Below are positions 1 to 9,331 of a stretch of DNA of 64,000 bases, one piece after another. Each line of letters begins with the position of its first letter. Positions within the stretch are counted from its first letter, which is position 1. Under the pieces are notes generated by a model. That model did no database searches and was not told where the DNA came from. It was given only the letters and a program-made list of their open reading frames with translations. The position numbers and the translations under genes were made by a program. The DNA comes from a cyanobacterium endosymbiont of Rhopalodia gibberula (lineage in GTDB: Bacteria; Cyanobacteriota; Cyanobacteriia; Cyanobacteriales; Microcystaceae), in NCBI RefSeq assembly GCF_003574135.1, contig NZ_AP018341.1, forward strand, positions 2,331,740-2,395,739, in the 5' to 3' direction.

Positions 1-1
1 T

Positions 2-571
2 TTCCGTTCTACTCCCGATGCTTGGGCGATTAATCAACTGTTTCCTATTATGCCCGTTCACCGTTTAAACGAAGAACCTACTCAACGAGGAACTTTAGCC
101 GACTTGACCTGTGATAGTGATGGTAGGATAGATCAATTTATTGATTTACGGAATAGCAAACCTGTTTTAGAATTACATCCGCTTCGGCAATCAAAAGTGA
201 ACAAAGATAATAATTTACTTCCCCTAAAGTTTTCTGATTCTGAATATTCCATGAAAGAACCTTACTATTTGGGAATATTTTTAGTAGGAGCATATCAAGA
301 AATTATGGGTAATTTTCACAATCTCTTTGGTAATCTAAATCAAGTTCATATTGTCACCAATTCAAAGGGATATAAGATTGATAATTTTGTTCAAGGGGAT
401 ACAATTGCCCATGTATTGAACTATGTTCAATACGACACGAATAAACTAAGCCAACAAATTCGTCAACGTACTGAGCAAGCTGTACAAGAGGGTCGGATTA
501 CACAAAAAGAATCTGAGATTTTATGGCGTAATTACAAAGAAAATCTTGATCTTTATACTTATTTAGGCTAA
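2..571 (+). CDS. speA: Biosynthetic arginine decarboxylase, C-terminal part (gene enters from the left edge)
   Basis: The reading frame is open from base 2 to the stop at 571, so about 189 codons of the 3' end are present and the true start lies outside the window. The enzyme is a PLP-dependent decarboxylase that turns arginine into agmatine, the first step of cyanobacterial polyamine synthesis. The visible part holds the conserved stretch with HRLNEEPTQRG and LADLTCDSDGRIDQF, which belongs to the C-terminal barrel of the SpeA family, followed by the helical tail. The PLP lysine lies upstream and cannot be checked. Family assignment is from recognised sequence; I see no damage in the visible part. 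Confidence 0.88.
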   Translation, partial: FRSTPDAWAINQLFPIMPVHRLNEEPTQRGTLADLTCDSDGRIDQFIDLRNSKPVLELHPLRQSKVNKDNNLLPLKFSDSEYSMKEPYYLGIFLVGAYQEIMGNFHNLFGNLNQVHIVTNSKGYKIDNFVQGDTIAHVLNYVQYDTNKLSQQIRQRTEQAVQEGRITQKESEILWRNYKENLDLYTYLG

Positions 572-732
572 TTAAGCATATGCGTGTAAATTTATTTTGA
601 GAGATTTTTATCCTAAAAATTGCCCTAGAATGCTTTTTTTTAAAAAAAAAGAAAAAAGTTACCTGATTGAGAATATTATGTTAAGATGAAGGGCAGTGAG
701 TTAGCTAAACTACACTAAGTGAAGTACATCTT

Positions 733-1038
733 GGGGGCGTGGCGGAATGGTAGACGCTACGGACTTAACAAAGTTGAGCCTTGTTAGAGAAATCTATCAA
801 GTGACCGCTCTCAAACTCAGGGAAACCTAAGTCTGAGATACAGATAAGGCAATCCTGAGCCAAGCCTCGGACTTTTCGAGGAAGGTGCAGAGACTCGACG
901 GGAGCTACCCTAACAGGTAAGGCTGAGGGTAAAGAGAGAGTCCAATTCTCAAAGCCTGTTTTGGCAGTAGCGAAAGCTATAAGAGAATGAAAATCCGTTG
1001 ACCGCAAGGTCGTGAGAGTTCAAGTCTCTCCGCCCCCA
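733..1038 (+). tRNA. trnL-UAA: tRNA-Leu(UAA) interrupted by a group I intron
   Basis: The 5' exon is 733-766 and the 3' exon 990-1038. They give a GGGGGCG/CGCCCCC acceptor stem, a GCG/CGC D stem, an ACGGA/TCCGT anticodon stem, a class II variable arm (GACC-GCAA-GGTC) and a GAGAG/CTCTC T stem with a TTCAAGT loop. The anticodon UAA is split after its first base, the classic insertion point. No CCA is encoded: the sequence after the discriminator A is TT. The D loop (AATGGTAGA) looks one base shorter than the usual AATTGGTAGA form. Confidence 0.96.
767..989 (+). ncRNA. Group I self-splicing intron in tRNA-Leu
   Basis: This 223-nt intron lies between the first and second anticodon bases and ends in G. 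Core elements can be read directly: a Q-like segment AATCCTGAGCCAAG, the R segment with GTGCAGAGACTCGACGGGAG, and the pairing S segment GAGAGAGTCC near the 3' end that closes P7. There is no room for a homing endonuclease. It is the old vertically inherited intron of cyanobacteria and plastids. Its core is intact, so it is probably still spliced. Confidence 0.94.
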
Positions 1039-1044
1039 TTAAGT

Positions 1045-1077
1045 TTGAATAAGAAAACGACTGATTCCATATCAGTC
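1045..1077 (-). terminator. Rho-independent terminator of trpE
   Basis: Read on the minus strand just after the trpE stop there is a GACTGAT / ATCAGTC stem (1059-1077, 5-base loop) followed by GTTTTCTTATTC. It also lies 20 bases beyond the plus-strand tRNA-Leu, so it may serve both. Confidence 0.7.
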
Positions 1078-1094
1078 TGGCTCTATCCGGTTAG

Positions 1095-2615
1095 TCAGCC
1101 CAGGCGACGAATCGCCTCTAACAACCCTCTGGCTTTGTTGATAGTTTCCTCGTACTCTGTTTCTGGGTCAGAATCAGCTACTAATCCTGCTCCTGCCTGG
1201 ACAGAGACAATATGCTGATCCTCACCCATAGGGCGGACGACCATTGTCCTAATCGCGATTGCAGTATTTAACTGTCCTTCAAAATCGTAGTAGCCATAGA
1301 CTCCCGAATACGGTCCCCTTCGTTCTGGTTCCAACTCATGGATAATTTCCATCGCTCGGATTTTTGGCGCACCGCTCACCGTTCCTGCGGGAAAACAAGC
1401 TTTAAGCAAGTCCCAAGCAGTCTTATCGGGAGCCAGCTCTCCTGTTGCGTTGCTCACAATGTGCATGACATGGGAATAGCGTTCAATCACCATCAATTCA
1501 TCAATAGTGACACTCCCTTTAACGCAAACCCGGCCTAAATCGTTACGTCCCAAGTCGACTAACATAACATGTTCGGCTATTTCTTTTGGATCTTCTAATA
1601 ATTCTTCAGCCAAGGCCCGATCCTCGATGGAAGTTTTTCCTCGTCGTCGAGTTCCAGCAATAGGTCGTAAGACAGCTTTGATCTTATTTTCAATGCGTTC
1701 AGCTTTAACCATCACCTCTGGACTTGAGCCAATAATTTGCCAGTCTCCAAAATTGTAATAAGCCATATAAGGGGAGGGATTAATCAACCGAAGAGAACGA
1801 TATAGATTGAAAGGATCATTATCATAAGTCGCGCTAAGGCGTTGGGAAACTACAACCTGAAAGATGTCCCCTGCACGGATGTATTCCTTCGCTCTGAGGA
1901 CATTTTTACAAAAACGTGACCGCCCCACGTTACTATCATATTCTGAAAGATCTGACTCGGCTAGTTTAGGATCTAATTCTAGAGCTTTAGCTTCCACGGG
2001 AAGAGGAAGTTTTAATTTTAGGACTAACCCAGTAACACGATCACAAGCTTTTTGGTAGGTCTCTTCTAAGTTAATGTTTTCTTGCCGTAAATCAGCATAG
2101 GCAATCGCCCAAATTTTCCGCTTTACCTGATCAAAAATCATCAGGTTATCCACTTGCATCCATACCCCATCGGGTAAGTCGTCTTCCATTAAAGGATAAA
2201 TAGGAACACGAGGTTCAATCCAATTAATCAACTCATAGCCCCAAAATCCAAACAATCCTCCGATGCCGGATGGCAGTTGAGGTAAGGTAACCGGACGAAT
2301 AGAAACTAAACATTGGGTTAGTATGTCAAATGGATTTCCTTCAAAGATCTTAACTGAATTATCTCGATGAATTTGAGTAGTTCTATTAGCCTTAGCTTCT
2401 AAAACCCAAACCGGATCACATCCCAAAAAACTATAGCGTCCGAGGTTTTCTCCCCCTTCTACTGACTCCAATAAAAAACTGTAGGGTTGACCGCCACAAA
2501 CCTTATACCAAGCTGATACAGGAGTTTCGAGATCTGCCCCCCACTCCTGATAGACTGGTACAAAATTGCCTTGTTGCGCTAAGGCGCAAAATTCTTCAAA
2601 ACCGGGGAGGATCAT
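1095..2615 (-). CDS. trpE: Anthranilate synthase component I
   Basis: Full-length 506-residue TrpE, which makes anthranilate from chorismate and ammonia supplied by TrpG, the first step of tryptophan synthesis. The N-terminal region has the LLESVEGGENLGRYSFLG segment expected at the tryptophan feedback site. The C-terminal chorismate-binding domain keeps SPYMAYYNFG, PIAGTRRRG, DLGRNDLGRV and the FPAGTVSGAPKIRAMEII motif. The ATG at 2615 gives the usual cyanobacterial N-terminus (MILPGFEEFC) but has only a weak ribosome site. In other cyanobacteria psaD sits directly upstream; here that position holds a dead psaD. No leader-peptide attenuator is visible. The gene looks intact, so tryptophan synthesis is probably still under selection. 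Confidence 0.96.
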   Translation of the reverse strand: MILPGFEEFCALAQQGNFVPVYQEWGADLETPVSAWYKVCGGQPYSFLLESVEGGENLGRYSFLGCDPVWVLEAKANRTTQIHRDNSVKIFEGNPFDILTQCLVSIRPVTLPQLPSGIGGLFGFWGYELINWIEPRVPIYPLMEDDLPDGVWMQVDNLMIFDQVKRKIWAIAYADLRQENINLEETYQKACDRVTGLVLKLKLPLPVEAKALELDPKLAESDLSEYDSNVGRSRFCKNVLRAKEYIRAGDIFQVVVSQRLSATYDNDPFNLYRSLRLINPSPYMAYYNFGDWQIIGSSPEVMVKAERIENKIKAVLRPIAGTRRRGKTSIEDRALAEELLEDPKEIAEHVMLVDLGRNDLGRVCVKGSVTIDELMVIERYSHVMHIVSNATGELAPDKTAWDLLKACFPAGTVSGAPKIRAMEIIHELEPERRGPYSGVYGYYDFEGQLNTAIAIRTMVVRPMGEDQHIVSVQAGAGLVADSDPETEYEETINKARGLLEAIRRLG

Positions 2616-2872
2616 GAGCTAGTCAGAAGTAAGAAATTATCCACGGATATTATATTGTAACCTAGGCACTGAAAACAACCGTCTATGAGTAGACATAATA
2701 CAAAAGGTTTAGATATGGTTACCTGTTATCTATTTATTGATCACTTGCACTAAATAATAATGTTGAAGTGTTAGATCTAAAAGCAATTTCTTTTGGTAGA
2801 TAATGACCACTAGTTCAACTTAACCTTATTATGATTTTGGTTTTGGAAAAACTGATTATTGGGAAGATATAA

Positions 2873-3298
2873 AACTTCGTAAGGAGCTTTTTCTGAAAAC
2901 TTCAGGGTTGCTGGTTCAAAGTGATCATTAATTTTTATGCCTTCTCTAATTGTTAAATTGCCGGACTTAATCGACTTTTTGTGGAAATAAACCATCAGCG
3001 GGCTGGAGATATTTTGCTTCTTTACTGAGATATATAAAGTATATTTTACAGTCTCTATTTTCTGGTTTAAACTTAGTTTTTAACTAAGTCTTAAAAGAGA
3101 AATAATGTTCTTTTTAAGCCAAAAATATAATGTATATTTATTTTTTAATATAGCCCTGTTGTCAGTAAGTATTTCAAAAACTTGCTCTTTTTTACGAATC
3201 TAAATAATCGCATATTTTTCTGTTAATTTTGTTTTTAAGACAAACCCGTCTGTGCTACCATCTTATTTAGGACGTTGTACTTCAAGTTCTTATACCAT
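2873..3298 (-). pseudogene. psaD: Relic of psaD, photosystem I subunit II
   Basis: Read from an ATG at 3298, the DNA can be followed for about 142 codons, the length of cyanobacterial PsaD (about 141). Matches to PsaD run in order: VQRPK then a stop then DGSTDGF (for QPPKFGGSTGG), LTEKYAI (REEKYAI), EQVFEILTDNRAIL (EQVFEMPTGGAAIM), [15 protein letters not shown] (LRTKFKPKIQDYKIY), [15 protein letters not shown] (QYLHPADGVFPEKVN) and FEPATLKFSEKAPYEV (PEPVTIKFSGKAPYEV). Several in-frame stops, at least one frameshift (in GTCGATTAAG) and loss of the normal stop rule out function. PsaD docks ferredoxin on photosystem I in the thylakoid. Its place directly upstream of trpE is the conserved cyanobacterial order. 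The reference sequence is from memory, but the colinear match is too long to be chance. Confidence 0.93.
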
Positions 3299-4146
3299 GG
3301 CAATTTTGTGTACCTAAATAAGGTGTTATATGGCATCCTATCGCTGAGTTTTGCTTTGTCACTTAGGTCTATCAAGAACAGTAAAATCTTTGGGGGTAAT
3401 TATGAAGTTCAATCGTTACAATTACTTATTGAATATGGGAAATCATCCCTTCAAAGATAATGCTTTTGAGGTCAGTATTTACTCCCAAATATCCCCTATT
3501 TTTGGACTAATAAACGATTCTAGACAGATGAATTAAAGATTTACTCAAAACGACAACACCGAATACCAGAGATAGTCTCGACTTATGAGATTTTTCCACC
3601 AAAGCAACTCTAACACTTGACTGTGGTGTAGCACTGGTAACTTTAATATACTGTTTAGCTTAAGCTCACAATAAAGTCCTACTGCAAAGTCTTACACGTG
3701 TGACAACTACTCTACTAACTTTTAAAGTTTTCTAAAATTGCCGCCGAAGGTATTGTCTATGATTAATCTATTTTCTTTGTCTAATAAATCCCTGATGTTT
3801 GATTCTAAATCCCCGAAAAAATAAACTTTACGATCTTTAAAAATTTTCTTTAATTTCTATTCGGTGAAAATGAAAAGAATAGAGGAGAGAATCTGAAAAT
3901 GTTTAGGTCCACGTCAAAATTCTTTTTTCTGGAATAATTTACTAATGGCTGCTCTCAAGGATAATCATACATGGTATAAGAATGACTAAAGCAAATATGA
4001 CACAATATAAAGTTCGATTGTAGACTTCGTGCCGACTCCTAATCAGTGACTTTCTTAAAAAAGAGGAGATGAATAACACACCACATAAAGAGTCAACTCA
4101 TCTTAATAATAAATAATGCGTTTGCAACTTAATTTTTCTGAAAAAT
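3299..4146. other. Non-coding, probably decayed DNA
   Basis: No gene is supported here. The stretch is less AT-rich than most spacers, so decay may be recent. Short open frames on the plus strand near 3350-3540 match no family I know. The region upstream of psaD should once have held its promoter; I cannot identify one. Confidence 0.5.
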
Positions 4147-6042
4147 TTAACTCCCTAACCAAAAAGGTTCTTCTGGAAAATGGGGAATTGAATTAATTAA
4201 CTTTCGAGTATAGTCCTTGGCAGGACTATTAACAATAGTGTCAGCCGATGCCAGTTCTTCTATTTTTCCTTGATTCATTACCATGATACGATCACTCATA
4301 AACCTTACCACACTTAGATCATGAGAAATAAAAATATAAGTTAATTGCAATTCGTGTTGCAAGTCTTTTAACAGATTTAATACTTGCGCTTGTACCGATA
4401 CATCCAAAGCCGATACAGACTCATCACATATTATAAACTCAGGATTAAGTGCTAATGCTCTGGCAATACAAACCCGTTGTCTTTGTCCCCCTGAAAATTC
4501 ATGGGGATAGCGGTTACGCCAATTAGCGTTTAAACCTACTTTATTCAAAAGATAAGCCACGCGTTCTTTTCTCTGGTTAGCATTTCCTCCAGTTTTATGA
4601 ATAACCATCGGTTCGCCTATAGCCTGACCAATAGTCAAACGAGGGTTAAGAGAATTATAGGGATTTTGGAAGACAATTTGCATTTCTCGACGTAAATGAC
4701 GTAACACTTTGCTACTGCTAGCATATTTATGAATGGGATGTTTTTTAAAGTGAATTTGTCCTTTTGTCATAGGAATTAACCGTAAAATTGTCCTTGCTAC
4801 AGTGGATTTTCCACAACCAGACTCCCCCACTAGTCCTAATGTTTCTCCTGGATAAACCTCAAAGCTAATGTCATTTACTGCTTTAAAACTATCTTTTTTT
4901 TGTCCAAAAAATCTATATTTACTGAACTCAACTGTTAGGTTATCAACTCTTAATAATGGTTCATTTTCTTGTAATAAGCCTACTAAACGTTGCTGTTTTT
5001 CTTCTGGAGAAATTATTCTATACTTTATTCTTTCGGGTTGATTATCTCCTTGAGAATCAGTCCTATAAGGTCTTAGAAAATCTCCGACAGTCGGTAATCG
5101 ATCTAATTGAGGTTCTAAACGGGGACGACAAGCTAATAACCCTTTTGTATATTCGTGTCGAGGATGATAGAAAATTTGATCTTTATAGCCTTGTTCAACA
5201 ATTTTTCCTTGGTACATTACTATGACTTTGTCAGCAATTTTATTTATAACACCTAAGTCGTGGGATATAAAAATCATTGACATATCTTGATGTTCTTCAC
5301 TTTTGCATAAATCTTTCAGTAATTTTAAAATTTCTGCTTGAACGGTAACATCAAGAGCTGTAGTCGGTTCATCGGCAATGAGAAGAGTTGGATTACAGGA
5401 AATTGCCATTGCAATCATCACCCGTTGTAGTTGTCCGCCTGATAATTCGTGGGGATAACGTTTTAGAAAAGCCTCTTTTTCCTGAGTAATATAATTACTT
5501 ATTTGTTTGTTAACTGAGCCAAATATATCTTTTTTTTTAGGAAAAATATTAGTTAAATATTTCTGCTCTAATCGTTCATCACTAGGGAAAACTTGAACTT
5601 TTTGCAAAAGGGCAATCGCCTGATTCTTTGCTTGTTGATTGGTAATCTTTTCTTGATGAAGTCGAATGGCTTCTATCAATTGATAACCAATAGTATAAAC
5701 CGGATTAAAAGAGCTCATAGGTTCTTGAAAAATCATAGCAATTTTTCCGCCCCGATAATCTTGCCATTTTTTAGCATCCCGTTTAAGTTCGCTAAGTTTT
5801 TCCGGAGTTTTAGCCGGATAAAAGTTAATTTCCCCCTTGATAATTTGACCAGGAGTAGGGATTAATCCCATAATTGCTAGAGAAGTGATAGATTTTCCCG
5901 AACCTGACTCCCCAACAATTCCTAAAATATCCCCCCGTTGTAGTTGAAAACTAATTCCATCTACAGCAACAACAGGGCCAGATTTTCCCTCTTGAGGAAA
6001 CTCAACACGAAGGTTACAAACGTTGAGGATAGTATTACTCAT
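4147..6042 (-). CDS. ABC transporter ATP-binding protein with two fused ATPase domains (peptide/nickel type)
   Basis: A 631-residue protein with two complete ATPase domains in tandem, the GsiA/YejF-like fusion of DppD- and DppF-type subunits. Domain 1 has Walker A GESGSGKS near residues 44-51, a Q-loop (FQEPMSSFNP), signature LSGGQLQR and Walker B LLIADEPTTALD. The oligopeptide C-terminal extension follows (LACRPRLEPQLDRLPTVG). Domain 2 has Walker A GESGCGKS, signature FSGGQRQR and Walker B FIICDESVSALD. Domain 1 carries an insertion of about 35 residues (FPKKKDIFGSVNKQISNYI) before its signature. It would power import of peptides or similar solutes through inner-membrane permeases. No permease or binding-protein gene is nearby, so partners must be elsewhere or lost. 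All catalytic motifs are intact. Confidence 0.9.
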   Translation of the reverse strand: MSNTILNVCNLRVEFPQEGKSGPVVAVDGISFQLQRGDILGIVGESGSGKSITSLAIMGLIPTPGQIIKGEINFYPAKTPEKLSELKRDAKKWQDYRGGKIAMIFQEPMSSFNPVYTIGYQLIEAIRLHQEKITNQQAKNQAIALLQKVQVFPSDERLEQKYLTNIFPKKKDIFGSVNKQISNYITQEKEAFLKRYPHELSGGQLQRVMIAMAISCNPTLLIADEPTTALDVTVQAEILKLLKDLCKSEEHQDMSMIFISHDLGVINKIADKVIVMYQGKIVEQGYKDQIFYHPRHEYTKGLLACRPRLEPQLDRLPTVGDFLRPYRTDSQGDNQPERIKYRIISPEEKQQRLVGLLQENEPLLRVDNLTVEFSKYRFFGQKKDSFKAVNDISFEVYPGETLGLVGESGCGKSTVARTILRLIPMTKGQIHFKKHPIHKYASSSKVLRHLRREMQIVFQNPYNSLNPRLTIGQAIGEPMVIHKTGGNANQRKERVAYLLNKVGLNANWRNRYPHEFSGGQRQRVCIARALALNPEFIICDESVSALDVSVQAQVLNLLKDLQHELQLTYIFISHDLSVVRFMSDRIMVMNQGKIEELASADTIVNSPAKDYTRKLINSIPHFPEEPFWLGS

Positions 6043-7397
6043 AATTCCTAGTCCATTAGGTTTAAAATTTATTGTAATGGATTCTTTCTTAAATGAGGTT
6101 TAATAATTAAGTTAGCTTTCATTAGGATTTAATTTAAAATTGAGCTTTTTAACTATAATTAAATGCTTTTTCGATAAAAATACTAGCAAGATTAAAGAAC
6201 TGGGGCATTATTAGTCACTTTGATAAAAATTAAGCTAACCGCTTTAAGCCTAAAAATCAGTAATTTTGTCGTTAGATAGCTAGCAGGATTAACTTACCGT
6301 TCATTGAACTTACTGTAAAATTCATTTTTCTATCAAAATAGATTATACTTAATATTATAATCGCAGAATTATATGAATATGGCTCACAACTATAAAAAGA
6401 TAATCATTTAAATTGAACAAACAAATAAATTAGCTAATCATCAAGTTTCGCTGAAATATATTTTAGGTGAATAAAAAACTAAAGCAGTCGAAAATAACAT
6501 CGATGCCTTACCTGTATGGCTTTTAAGCTACAAAACAGAGTTTAAATATAATTTATTTTATATAGCACGACACAAAAACGTTAGAATTTTTCTTGAAAGT
6601 AACTTTCAAATCTAGGGACTACACTTTAAGACCAATCTTTAAAATAAGCCTTTATTGCACGTCGCTAACAATTAGAGGTACAAAAATTATCCCTTTTTAA
6701 TAAAGAACTAATCTAACGATCTCTTTCTTTATTAGAATCCTAGGGCACAGCATCTCTGTCCTCCAGGACTGTAATCATATCATAGACAATTTTATTGATC
6801 GTCAAATTTTGCTTCGTCTAGATACCTCTGTCTATTTTTAGAAATTTTTTAGCAATTTATTCTAGTTTTTTTTGATATTGCTATGATTTATGTGTTATTA
6901 ACATTTGCAAGTTTTTTAGTCATTGCTTCTTTTTGGATCATCATTTTTATTTCTTGTTTTTATAAAATTAATTCCAGAGTGTGTTCTTTGAGAGAAGATT
7001 TAGTACTAGATGATCTTCTGTCTAGTTTATTACTCAATATGCTCTAAAACTTTTCTAGTGCAGCTTAAGCTTTCTAGTAAAAAGCCAGCGCTGGTAAAGT
7101 ACAGTTATTTTGATGTTCTTTTCTGTGAATTTACTTTAAATTATTAAGCTAACCTCTACCCTAGAACAAACAATATACACGACTTCATAATATGAATTTA
7201 TTCTCTTATTTACTAGCAATAATAATTATTTTTTTAACTATCTATTTAATAGATAAAATTACATTATTTATATGAATTTATTTGCAAGATTCGGCTTTAG
7301 TAAAAACTAAATAATTTCACTAAAAGTACGTAAGCAAATAGTATATGAGGGCATAGAGTTTGATAAACTTTCTATTTAATTTAACTTAACGAAAATA
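6043..7397. other. Non-coding AT-rich stretch of 1.35 kb
   Basis: Stops crowd all frames and I recognise no protein or RNA. This is where a cbiO ATPase gene would be expected downstream of cbiQ on the minus strand; I could not find a Walker motif or other trace. A slightly richer patch near 6740-6775 is unexplained. Confidence 0.5.
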
Positions 7398-8171
7398 CTA
7401 ATGTAAATATGGTAGTTGTCCTAGAAAAACAATAATTACCATTATAACAAAAGCCAATTTATCTTGTTTTTTATAAATAGGAGGAGTTGTCTTCGAAGAT
7501 GAACCTTGATATCCCCTAGCTAGCATTGCTTGATAGATCAGATTTCCTCGTTCATAGGTTCTAATAAATAAAGAACCTATGATATTCCCCGTAATTAGAC
7601 GAGTTGTTGTTACATTAACCATTAAATTACGAGAAAGAGCTGCTTGTCTCATGGTAGCAAATTCTCGCGCCAAAACGCCAATATAACGATACATTGAAGC
7701 CATAATGGCTACCAATAAGGGTGAGGTTCCCAAGGACAATAATCCCTCGAAAAGGTCGGGAATAGCTATTGTAAGGACAAGCAAATTAAGCGTCAATAAT
7801 GACAATAAAATCTTAAGGGTGACACTCCCTAATACTAGAACGCCTGTGGTGGTAATTTAAAATACTCTCCAAGACCAAATAACTTGGCCATCGTTTCGAA
7901 ATAAAGTCCCCACTAAAACGATACCAACAAAAGCAAATTCCGTGGTCACTCGTGATAATAGCCGAAACAAAGAAACCTGACTCAGTAAAATAACAATCAA
8001 GACACTGCTCCCATAAACTCCTCAGATTATCCATTGTCCGTTAGGGGTTAAGGCAATGGCAAAGATCAGAATCAATGCCGATAATAAGCAGGTTTGTGCG
8101 TTCAGGGAATGCCATGGAGTACAGGATTGATGTCCTTGATCTTTGACAAAATAATAAATGTGCAAAAGCAT
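7398..8171 (-). pseudogene. cbiQ: cbiQ pseudogene: cobalt/nickel ECF transporter permease with two in-frame stops
   Basis: From an ATG at 8171 a single frame runs 257 codons to the stop at 7398, the right length for CbiQ, the T component of ECF metal importers. It is broken by TGA at 8022-8024 and TAA at 7857-7859. Between and after the stops the protein still reads as CbiQ: WHSLNAQTCLLSALILIFAI, then QVSLFRLLSRVTTEFAF, then MASMYRYIGVLAREFATMRQ and the coupling region NIIGSLFIRTYERGNLIYQAMLARG. The TAA most likely arose from CAA (Gln). With no frameshift, decay looks recent. The last 135 codons are still open, but without the N-terminal helices the product could not work alone. Confidence 0.88.
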
Positions 8172-8278
8172 AATTGCATAATTATTGCTTAATTTATGTA
8201 AGTGTTCGAATTCCAGATTCAGGAATTAGAATTATTATTTATTGATTGTCTCGGAAGTATGTGTTTCCACTACCATAG

Positions 8279-8593
8279 TTAGAATCCCTCTTTGCGATTA
8301 ATTAATATTTTCCCTGCCCCCCAAGCAATACCGAAGGTTGCCAGAGTCCCAATTAAACCCGGTAGAGGAGTTGCTACAGTTTTGGGAAACCCACGTAGAG
8401 CATATTTTTCAAAAATGCTATGGAAAGGAAGCTTTTCAGCTAGTATATTCTCTGAAGCCTTATTGTTAAATTCTAAGTCTTGGGAGACTCTATCTAGTCC
8501 ATCAGGGTCAGAACTATCAAAAGGAGAGACAAAAATGATAATCATTAGTGCTACTCCTAATCCTATACGTTCAATTGAAGAATTATTAATCAT
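8279..8593 (-). CDS. PDGLE-domain membrane protein of the cobalt/nickel transport operon (CbiN-like)
   Basis: The open frame encodes about 104 residues from an ATG at 8593. It has one N-terminal membrane helix (GLGVALMIIIFVSPF), the diagnostic DPDGLDRVSQDLEF motif and a C-terminal helix (LIGTLATFGIAWGAG), the PDGLE family layout. These proteins replace or accompany CbiN between cbiM and cbiQ in many cyanobacteria and are thought to be a small accessory subunit of the metal importer. The frame is also open further upstream, but that part overlaps the 3' end of cbiM and does not resemble the family; a TTG at 8617 is another possible start. No clear ribosome site is seen. It is intact between two broken partners, so it is probably no longer useful. 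Confidence 0.72.
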   Translation of the reverse strand: MINNSSIERIGLGVALMIIIFVSPFDSSDPDGLDRVSQDLEFNNKASENILAEKLPFHSIFEKYALRGFPKTVATPLPGLIGTLATFGIAWGAGKILINRKEGF

Positions 8594-8636
8594 GGAAATG
8601 GGGAAATTGATAGACAACTTTAACTTAGAATAACTA

Positions 8637-9331
8637 TCAGAGATCTTGACGATAAGGACGGGGGGGATCGTAAAGTAGATCAGGACGTGATCGCCAAATA
8701 AAGCCAATGGTAAGCACAGTGATGATGGCCTCACCGAGCCCAATAAAAACATGCCAAAACACTAAAGCCCCCAGTCCTAGAGTCAACAAAACCGTTCCTG
8801 ATAAGGATAATTCAATGGCTGTAATGATAGCAGCGTTCACCAAGCAGCAACGGCGGTAGCAGTGTCCATCGCTGACCAACGTTGATGACCCAATATTAAA
8901 CGAATCGCTTTGTAGAGATAATAACCGCCATAAGTTCCGAACAGTCCCATATTCAAAATATTTGCGCCTAAAACTGTTATCCCATCATCTTGAAATAACA
9001 CAGCTTGTACAATAAAAACGACAGTCACTACTAAAGTTCCTCCCCACGGACCCAGGAGAATTCCAGCCAGGGTTCCACCAACAAGATGTCCTGATGTTCC
9101 TCCAGGGATAGGAAAGTTAATCATCTGGGCAGCAAAAATAAAGGCGGCACATACCCCCATTAAAGGGACTGCCTGTTCTTCAAGTTCGGCCTTTACTCGT
9201 CTAAGGGCAACAAATAACAAGATTAAAGTAATAATCCAGGTAAATAGACTCACAGGTAGGCTTAAAAAACCGTCGGGAATGTGTAGTGCCAGATATGAAG
9301 GTGACATGAGCAGTTGAACAAGTAATGACAT
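8637..9331 (-). pseudogene. cbiM: cbiM pseudogene: cobalt/nickel ECF transporter S component, one frameshift
   Basis: Translation from 9331 gives a clean CbiM N-terminal two thirds, with the metal-binding start (LALHIPDGFLS), INFPIPGGTSGHLVGGTLAG and LGANILNMGLFGTYGGYYLY. It stops at TGA after ATAVAAW. The rest (NAAIITAIELSLSGT, then ALVFWHVFIGLGEAIIT) continues in another frame to 8637. Loss of one base in the G run around 8839-8842 explains this: restoring one G gives a continuous W-V-N-A-A join. CbiM binds the metal in the ECF importer. A single frameshift alone could be a sequencing error, but the stop-broken cbiQ next door makes true decay more likely. Confidence 0.82.

Noticed and set aside
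1012-1218. Open frames across the tRNA-Leu intron and the trpE 3' end
   Set aside because: Shadows of the tRNA/intron and of trpE on the opposite strand.
6740-6775. GC-richer patch considered as a small RNA
   Set aside because: No stable paired structure or terminator could be built around it.
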